A stretch of DNA of 64,000 bases, taken from the NCBI GenBank assembly GCA_964449465.1, contig CAYVBK010000016.1, forward strand, positions 41,784 to 105,783, given 5' to 3'. Position 1 is the stretch's first letter; the number at the start of each line of letters is the position of its first letter. Made by a program: the position numbers and the translations under genes. The notes below the pieces were generated by a model. That model saw only the letters and a program-made list of their open reading frames with translations. It was not told the DNA's origin and searched no databases. Below, piece after piece: positions 59,955-64,000 of this stretch. This DNA is from CAYRXM01 sp964449465 (GTDB lineage: Bacteria > Chloroflexota > Anaerolineae > JAFGEY01).

Positions 59955-60758
59955 CTAGATTCCTTTCTGGACATAGGTTTGTCCTTTATACCGTAGCCAT
60001 TCTGAAAAGGCCAGAATGGCGATGGATACCACCATCACAATGGCGGCCAACGTGACCACGATGGGTAGTCGGTTGGGAAAGCGCAATTGTGAATACAAAT
60101 AGATCGGCAGGGTTGCTTCGCTGCCGATCAGAAAAAAGCTGATGGCAAATTCGTCAAAAGAGGTGGTAAAGGACGACAGAAATGCCGCCGTGATGGCCGG
60201 CATGCAGATGGGGATGGTCACCCGGCGCAGCGTGCCCCAATAGGTGGCCCCCAGGTCCATGGCTGCCTCTTCCAGGCTGGAAGGAAAGCCAGCCAGTCGA
60301 GCAGCGACAATCAAGATGGTATAAGGAATATCAATGATCACATGTCCCACTCCCACCGTCCACAGTGACAGGGGAATGTTCAGGCTGCCGAACAAGATCA
60401 ACAGAGCCACGCCCAATACCACATAGGGGATCACCATCGGCATCGAGGCGACGGCCAGGAACAGGCCGCGACCCGGAAAGTTGAAACGCATCAGGCCGAT
60501 GGCGGCCATCGTGCCAAGCGTAGTTGAGACGGTCGAGGCGGCCAGGCCCAGCACCACGCTGTTGCGCACCGCTTTGAGCAGTTCGGTGGCCTCCATCAAA
60601 GCCGTGTACCACTTGAGGGTGAACCCCTTGAGCGGAAAGACCATCAGCGGCGAGTTGTTGAACGAGAACAGGATCAACAGGACGATGGGCAGGTACATAA
60701 AGATGACCAGCAGTCCGAAATAGATCAGCCCTGGCGACATCAGCTTGCGGTCGGCCAT
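59955..60758 (-). CDS. potC: Spermidine/putrescine-type ABC transporter permease C
   Basis: The 267-aa permease has six predicted helices and the EAA loop LEEAAMDLGATYWGTLRRVTIP that contacts the ATPase. Its ATG overlaps the potB stop (TAATG), and it directly abuts potA. Family and gene order support a polyamine-type importer, though related transporters carry other cations or thiamine-like ligands. Confidence 0.9.
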   Translation of the reverse strand: MADRKLMSPGLIYFGLLVIFMYLPIVLLILFSFNNSPLMVFPLKGFTLKWYTALMEATELLKAVRNSVVLGLAASTVSTTLGTMAAIGLMRFNFPGRGLFLAVASMPMVIPYVVLGVALLILFGSLNIPLSLWTVGVGHVIIDIPYTILIVAARLAGFPSSLEEAAMDLGATYWGTLRRVTIPICMPAITAAFLSSFTTSFDEFAISFFLIGSEATLPIYLYSQLRFPNRLPIVVTLAAIVMVVSIAILAFSEWLRYKGQTYVQKGI

Positions 60759-61609
60759 TATAGCTCCTCCAGCGGCAGCAAGTTGACGAAACGGCTAAAC
60801 ACTCCGATCAGCAACAGCATCAGCAGCAGCATAACCATGCTCATCAGCGAGCCCATCGGCCAGTTGAGGGCGTGGCCAAACTGGCTCTGGATGATATTGC
60901 CATACATGATGCCATCTACACCGCCCACCAGGGTCGGCGTGACCCATTCACCCAGGGTGGGGATAAAGACAAAGAAAAAGCCTGCCCAAACTCCTGGCAG
61001 GCTGAGCGGCAGGGTGACGCGCAAAAAGGCCTGCCAGGGCCGGCAGCCCAGATCGGCGGCGGCCTCCAGCAGGCGGCGATCAATGCGCTCCAACGCCGCA
61101 AAGATGGGCATGGCCACGAATGGCAGCCACGAGTAGACCAGGGTGACGATCACGGCCAACCGGCTGTAGAGTAAGATGGGCTGTGGCTCGCGGATCAGTC
61201 CCAGCGAGAGCAGCAGCGAACTCAACAGCCCTTCCGATCCGAGAATCAGCTTCCAGGCCAGCACGCGCAGCAAAAAGCTGGTCCACGACGGCACCAAAAT
61301 CAGGGTGAGCAGCGTCAGGCGCATTCGCCCGGCGCGAAAGACCAGAAAATAGGCCAGCGGATAGGCCAGCAGCACACAGTAGACCGATGTCTCCAAAGCC
61401 ATCACCAGAGATTGCCACAGCAGGCGATGAAAGGTGTTGTTGTGCCAGAATTCTCGATAATGATCCAGCGTCCACTGCTGCCGCTCGACACCAAAACTGC
61501 CGGCCCGGAAAGTAAAAGTCGCCATCATCAGCATGGGCAAGACGAAAAACAACAGCAGCAGCAAGACGGGCGGGACCATCAACACGGCGATTCGGATACG
61601 TTGATTCAT
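60758..61609 (-). CDS. potB: Spermidine/putrescine-type ABC transporter permease B
   Basis: This 283-aa permease has six predicted helices and the EAA loop LLEAAADLGCRPWQAFLRVTLP. The segment GEWVTPTLVGGVDGIMYGNII before the last helices is typical of PotB. It lies 10 bp downstream of the YkgJ-like gene, in the order potD, ykgJ-like, potB, potC, potA. Confidence 0.9.
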   Translation of the reverse strand: MNQRIRIAVLMVPPVLLLLLFFVLPMLMMATFTFRAGSFGVERQQWTLDHYREFWHNNTFHRLLWQSLVMALETSVYCVLLAYPLAYFLVFRAGRMRLTLLTLILVPSWTSFLLRVLAWKLILGSEGLLSSLLLSLGLIREPQPILLYSRLAVIVTLVYSWLPFVAMPIFAALERIDRRLLEAAADLGCRPWQAFLRVTLPLSLPGVWAGFFFVFIPTLGEWVTPTLVGGVDGIMYGNIIQSQFGHALNWPMGSLMSMVMLLLMLLLIGVFSRFVNLLPLEEL

Positions 61610-61619
61610 CTCGGTCCTC

Positions 61620-62171
61620 TCAGCTATCGGGAGTATCCATCTGATCGGTCACGTCTAGCAGCACGACCGCCTCATCATAATAGTCTGGGATCAGATCGGG
61701 GTAGCGGCGCGCCTCGGCCACCATGCACGGCCCGATGCGCTCGCGCGCCTGTGTGCGCAGAAATTCCAGGTCGGTGGCGGCCACTGTCGGGCAACCCGGC
61801 GATACGGCAATGACCACCCGCCCCTCGCACCGCATAATGTAGAACGGCCAGGTGGCGCAGTCAAAGGGGCGTTCGTCGTAAATTTCGCACAACGCCGTCA
61901 CCTGATCGTAAAATGGGCAGGCTGACCGCCCGGCCGGATCGTCGGCGATGGGCAGCAGTTCGATCTGCCAGAGGCGGCCAAAAGGATGAAAGCGAATGTC
62001 GCGCCCGGCAAACCGCTCCAGCACCCGCTCGTGGCTCTCTGGGGTGAATAAAGGCGCATAGATGCGATGCTCAGGGATAAATTTACAACAGTCGCGACAG
62101 CGCATACAGTCTGCTGAGCGCAGCACCTCGTCGAGCGCCTGATATGCGCTCACACATGAGCAGTCTTTCAT
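61620..62171 (-). CDS. YkgJ-family cysteine-cluster protein
   Basis: The 183-aa protein has the YkgJ-type metal-chelating cysteine cluster: CMRCRDCCKF at about 22-31, then CPFYD, ALCEIYDERPFDCATWPF and CEG, with more cysteines at CSC (4-6) and GCPTV. Such proteins probably bind zinc or iron, or an Fe-S cluster; their roles are poorly known. It lies 10 bp after potD and 10 bp before potB, an unusual place that suggests regulation or modification linked to the transporter. Confidence 0.85.
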   Translation of the reverse strand: MKDCSCVSAYQALDEVLRSADCMRCRDCCKFIPEHRIYAPLFTPESHERVLERFAGRDIRFHPFGRLWQIELLPIADDPAGRSACPFYDQVTALCEIYDERPFDCATWPFYIMRCEGRVVIAVSPGCPTVAATDLEFLRTQARERIGPCMVAEARRYPDLIPDYYDEAVVLLDVTDQMDTPDS

Positions 62172-62181
62172 TTGGTCTCCT

Positions 62182-63231
62182 CTAGGGTGCTGCCTTGACC
62201 TGGTCCCACAGTGAGGTCCAGGTCTTGCGCTGTTCGGCGGTCAATGGTTTGAAAAAGGCAGTACTGAGCATCACATCGGGCCGATCCAGGTTCATCAGTT
62301 TGACGACCTCGGGGGCTGTATGGGCAACCACTTGTTTGTTGGCGGCGCCATAGCCATACTGGTTTGCCATCTCGATCATGGAATCCAGTTCAATCATAGC
62401 ATCAATGTACTCCAGAGCCAGGTCGGGGTGCTTGCTGTTTTTGGAAATAGCCAGGCCGTAAACCCAACCCAACCGTCCTTCTTTGGGGGTGATATATTCG
62501 ACCGGTATTCCCTCAGCTTGAGCTGCCAGGTATGCATCGGGCCAGGCCGTGGCCACCCACACTTCACCCGAAGCGATCTGTTGGTTCAACTGGGTGTAAT
62601 CCGACCAATAGTTGAGCAGATTGGGTTTCAGTTCGATCAGTTTTTGCTGCACGGCCTGTAGCTGTTCGGGGGTGAGTTGATAGGCATCATAACCCAGCGC
62701 CAGCGAGGTCGCCAACACAGCCACCTCGGCCGAATCAAAGATGGACACATGCCCGGCGTACTGCGGGTCCCACAGATCGGCCCACGAGGTGGGTATTTGG
62801 GACACTTTGTCGGTGCGCACCAAAATCGAGTCATAGCCCCATTCCCACGGCACCAGGTATTGCACGCCGTTGACCTGCCCCAAGGCGGTCAGTTCGGGCA
62901 TCAGGCTGCTCCAGTTGCGCAGTTTGGCCGTGTCAATCGGCAGCAGCAGGTCATTCTCCACATAGAGCTTGAGCCAACTGCTGCCCGGATGAACCAGGTC
63001 GGCCTTGAAACCGCTTTGCAGTTTGGCAAAGGCCTCCGGATCGTCGGCAAAAAAGGTATACTCTACCTGCACATCCGGATGCTGGTCGGCAAAGGTCTGC
63101 CAAAAGACCTGCTGCTCATAGCCGGCCCATTCCAGAGCCACCAATGGCCCGGCTGCTTGAGGTTTGCCGCAACCGCTCAGAATGCACAGCAAACACAAAC
63201 CGGATGCAATTAGCACATACTTGATTTTCAT
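62182..63231 (-). CDS. potD: Spermidine/putrescine-type ABC transporter substrate-binding lipoprotein
   Basis: The 349-aa protein has a lipoprotein signal ending ILSGC (Cys about 21) and a type II periplasmic-binding fold with LVHPGSSWLKLYVENDLLLPID, YLVPWEWGYDSILVRTDKV and IPVEYITPKEGRLGWVYG, resembling PotD/PotF. It should capture polyamines outside the membrane. The ATG at 63231 follows AAGGAG. It heads the operon, and the nearest good promoter on this strand lies about 460 bp upstream (near 63700), implying either a long leader or a closer weak promoter. Confidence 0.9.
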   Translation of the reverse strand: MKIKYVLIASGLCLLCILSGCGKPQAAGPLVALEWAGYEQQVFWQTFADQHPDVQVEYTFFADDPEAFAKLQSGFKADLVHPGSSWLKLYVENDLLLPIDTAKLRNWSSLMPELTALGQVNGVQYLVPWEWGYDSILVRTDKVSQIPTSWADLWDPQYAGHVSIFDSAEVAVLATSLALGYDAYQLTPEQLQAVQQKLIELKPNLLNYWSDYTQLNQQIASGEVWVATAWPDAYLAAQAEGIPVEYITPKEGRLGWVYGLAISKNSKHPDLALEYIDAMIELDSMIEMANQYGYGAANKQVVAHTAPEVVKLMNLDRPDVMLSTAFFKPLTAEQRKTWTSLWDQVKAAP

Positions 63232-63694
63232 ATTGCTCCTTTTCGATACAATGTCCATGATCGCGCCTGGCAATAACAGACAAAATAGAACAAATAACAG
63301 GCAGCACTGTCTGGCAGGGGATGCCCGGCACGATGCCGCATGTCTGTTCTAAACTCTGACAATGAGCGTTCGAGATAATCTCAACTCAATTATTGATTAG
63401 AGGAGGCGGGCGCGGGTGAGGGATGGCCTTCGTTGCGCCCTGGATAAAAAGCACGACTAGACACACAAATCTATTCGCCGGAGATGGCGAAAGGCAGACA
63501 CCTATCCTCAAACCAGCCTGGTTCGGGGCACTCACCTGGATGGGATGACTCGGGTGGTCAGACCGTGTGGGTCAGACCCTGACCGTCAAACCGTCCGGGT
63601 ACCAAGCCCTGGGGCGTGCAAACCGGATAGGCCGAATGTGTGAATGGGCGTGCTTGATAGCGCTGACCCAATGGACAGCAGCCCAATCAATTCG

Positions 63695-63722
63695 AGTATA
63701 CTACAAAATTCGACAATTGCAA
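63695..63722 (-). promoter_or_regulatory. Putative promoter reading toward potD
   Basis: On the minus strand TTGCAA (63722-63717) and TATACT (63700-63695) are spaced by 16 nt. The transcript would cross the palindrome-rich region before reaching potD. Confidence 0.5.
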
Positions 63723-63736
63723 ATAACCTGGATTTT

Positions 63737-63835
63737 CTAGCAGTCTGGCGGAGAGACTACTCGTTGCCCCACTTGAGGATGTCGGGGACACCCCACCCAG
63801 TGCGCTAAAATTGCCAGGTTGGGGACTCGGCCGCC
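63737..63835. repeat. Partial MITE-like element related to 58044-58185
   Basis: It starts CTAGCAGTCTGGCGGAGAG and continues ACTACTCGTTGCCCCACTTG, matching the reverse of the element at 58044-58185 with an internal deletion of about 17 bp. The opposite terminal repeat is not recognisable. Confidence 0.75.
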
Positions 63836-63854
63836 TGGGCGGTTTGCCAATCAG

Positions 63855-63890
63855 TTCCCCCTATGCCCAGGCAGCCTGGTGTAGGGGGAA
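63855..63890 (+). promoter_or_regulatory. Strong hairpin that sequesters a Shine-Dalgarno sequence
   Basis: TTCCCCCTA (63855-63863) pairs perfectly with TAGGGGGAA (63882-63890), with an inner stem CCAGG-CAG-CCTGG. The right arm contains the AGGGGGA that would serve as ribosome-binding site for the ATG at 63897. Confidence 0.6.
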
Positions 63891-63896
63891 GAAATC

Positions 63897-64000
63897 ATGG
63901 CGATTCAGAGCAGTGCTGTGTATATCTGGGCTACGGCACCCTTTGAACCTAACTTATGCGCAACCACAGGCATAAGCGCTTGTGGAGTTAAAAACCGAAC
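63897..64000 (+). CDS. Possible start of a gene running off the right edge
   Basis: An ATG 6 nt after AGGGGGAA opens a frame that stays open for 34 codons to the window end (MAIQSSAVYIWATAPFEP...). I do not recognise the protein. The open frame is too short to prove coding; the ribosome-binding site is the main support. Confidence 0.3.
   Translation, partial: MAIQSSAVYIWATAPFEPNLCATTGISACGVKNR

Larger units (their letters stand above)
63232..63896. other. Gene-free region, possible long leader or structured RNA
   Basis: No convincing coding frame exists on either strand over 665 bp. From about 63400 to 63690 the sequence is rich in short palindromes (GGGTCAGACCC, GGTCAGACC, and GGGCGC pairing with GCGCCC), suggesting a folded RNA. 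It does not show the conserved blocks of RNase P RNA, tmRNA, 6S RNA or common riboswitches that I can recognise. The right part holds a MITE-like remnant and a strong hairpin, listed separately. Confidence 0.5.

Noticed and set aside
63400..63690. RNase P RNA, tmRNA or 6S RNA
   Set aside because: The conserved core blocks of these RNAs (for example GAGGAAAGTCC of RNase P RNA or the tmRNA resume-codon region) are not present.

Overview
The window looks like a GC-rich chromosome segment of a Chloroflexota bacterium, most likely an Anaerolineae-type lineage. This is inferred from protein style: secreted proteins with TPTPTP linkers, YfhO-like and GT39-like membrane proteins, REC-GAF and LysM proteins, and a single gyrA. 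There is no rRNA or tRNA gene to confirm it.

Layout. (1) 1-3.7 kb, minus strand: a compact TIR protein - RtcB RNA ligase - ADP-ribosylglycohydrolase operon (the last gene runs off the left edge). (2) 3.8-18 kb, plus strand: housekeeping and envelope genes, namely a GT39-like transferase, a secreted anchored protein, a large membrane protein, gyrA, two tandem histidine phosphatases, a zinc-ribbon protein, lgt and a membrane-anchored glycosidase, with a convergent LysM protein. (3) 18-25 kb: a REC-GAF regulator, then a rearranged zone with remnants of a nucleotidyltransferase and a YibE/F protein, an acyl-CoA synthetase/SDR pair, an ABC-F ATPase and an aroQ gene broken by one amber codon. (4) 25-38 kb, minus strand: a biosynthetic locus with two unusual megasynthase-like proteins (A-PCP-acyltransferase and FAAL-ACP-acyltransferase), an O-methyltransferase, an ABC exporter, a complete NMT1-type ABC importer and a nucleotidyltransferase. 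(5) 38-53.7 kb, minus strand: alternating sulfotransferases and glycosyltransferases, often joined by 4-bp stop/start overlaps, containing a VapBC-like toxin-antitoxin module and one sulfotransferase gene interrupted by a small inverted-repeat element. (6) 53.8-58 kb: an epimerase, two small unknown genes and a nucleotidyltransferase - HprK-like - PqqD-like trio. (7) 58.3-63.2 kb: a polyamine-type ABC importer operon that also encodes a SET-domain protein and a YkgJ cysteine-cluster protein. (8) 63.2-64 kb: a gene-free stretch with a possible long leader or structured RNA, repeat remnants and the start of one possible gene.

How the genes may work together. Regions 4-6 read as an accessory locus for a sulfated, glycosylated lipid or lipopeptide envelope product: fatty acid and amino acid activation onto carrier domains, acyl transfer, methylation, glycosylation, sulfation and ABC export. 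The product is inferred, not shown. Dispersed intergenic repeats mark this locus, including a 164-bp near-identical inverted pair flanking 20.7 kb of it. The TIR-RtcB-ADP-ribosylglycohydrolase operon is a separate candidate for an NAD/RNA-repair stress or defence module.
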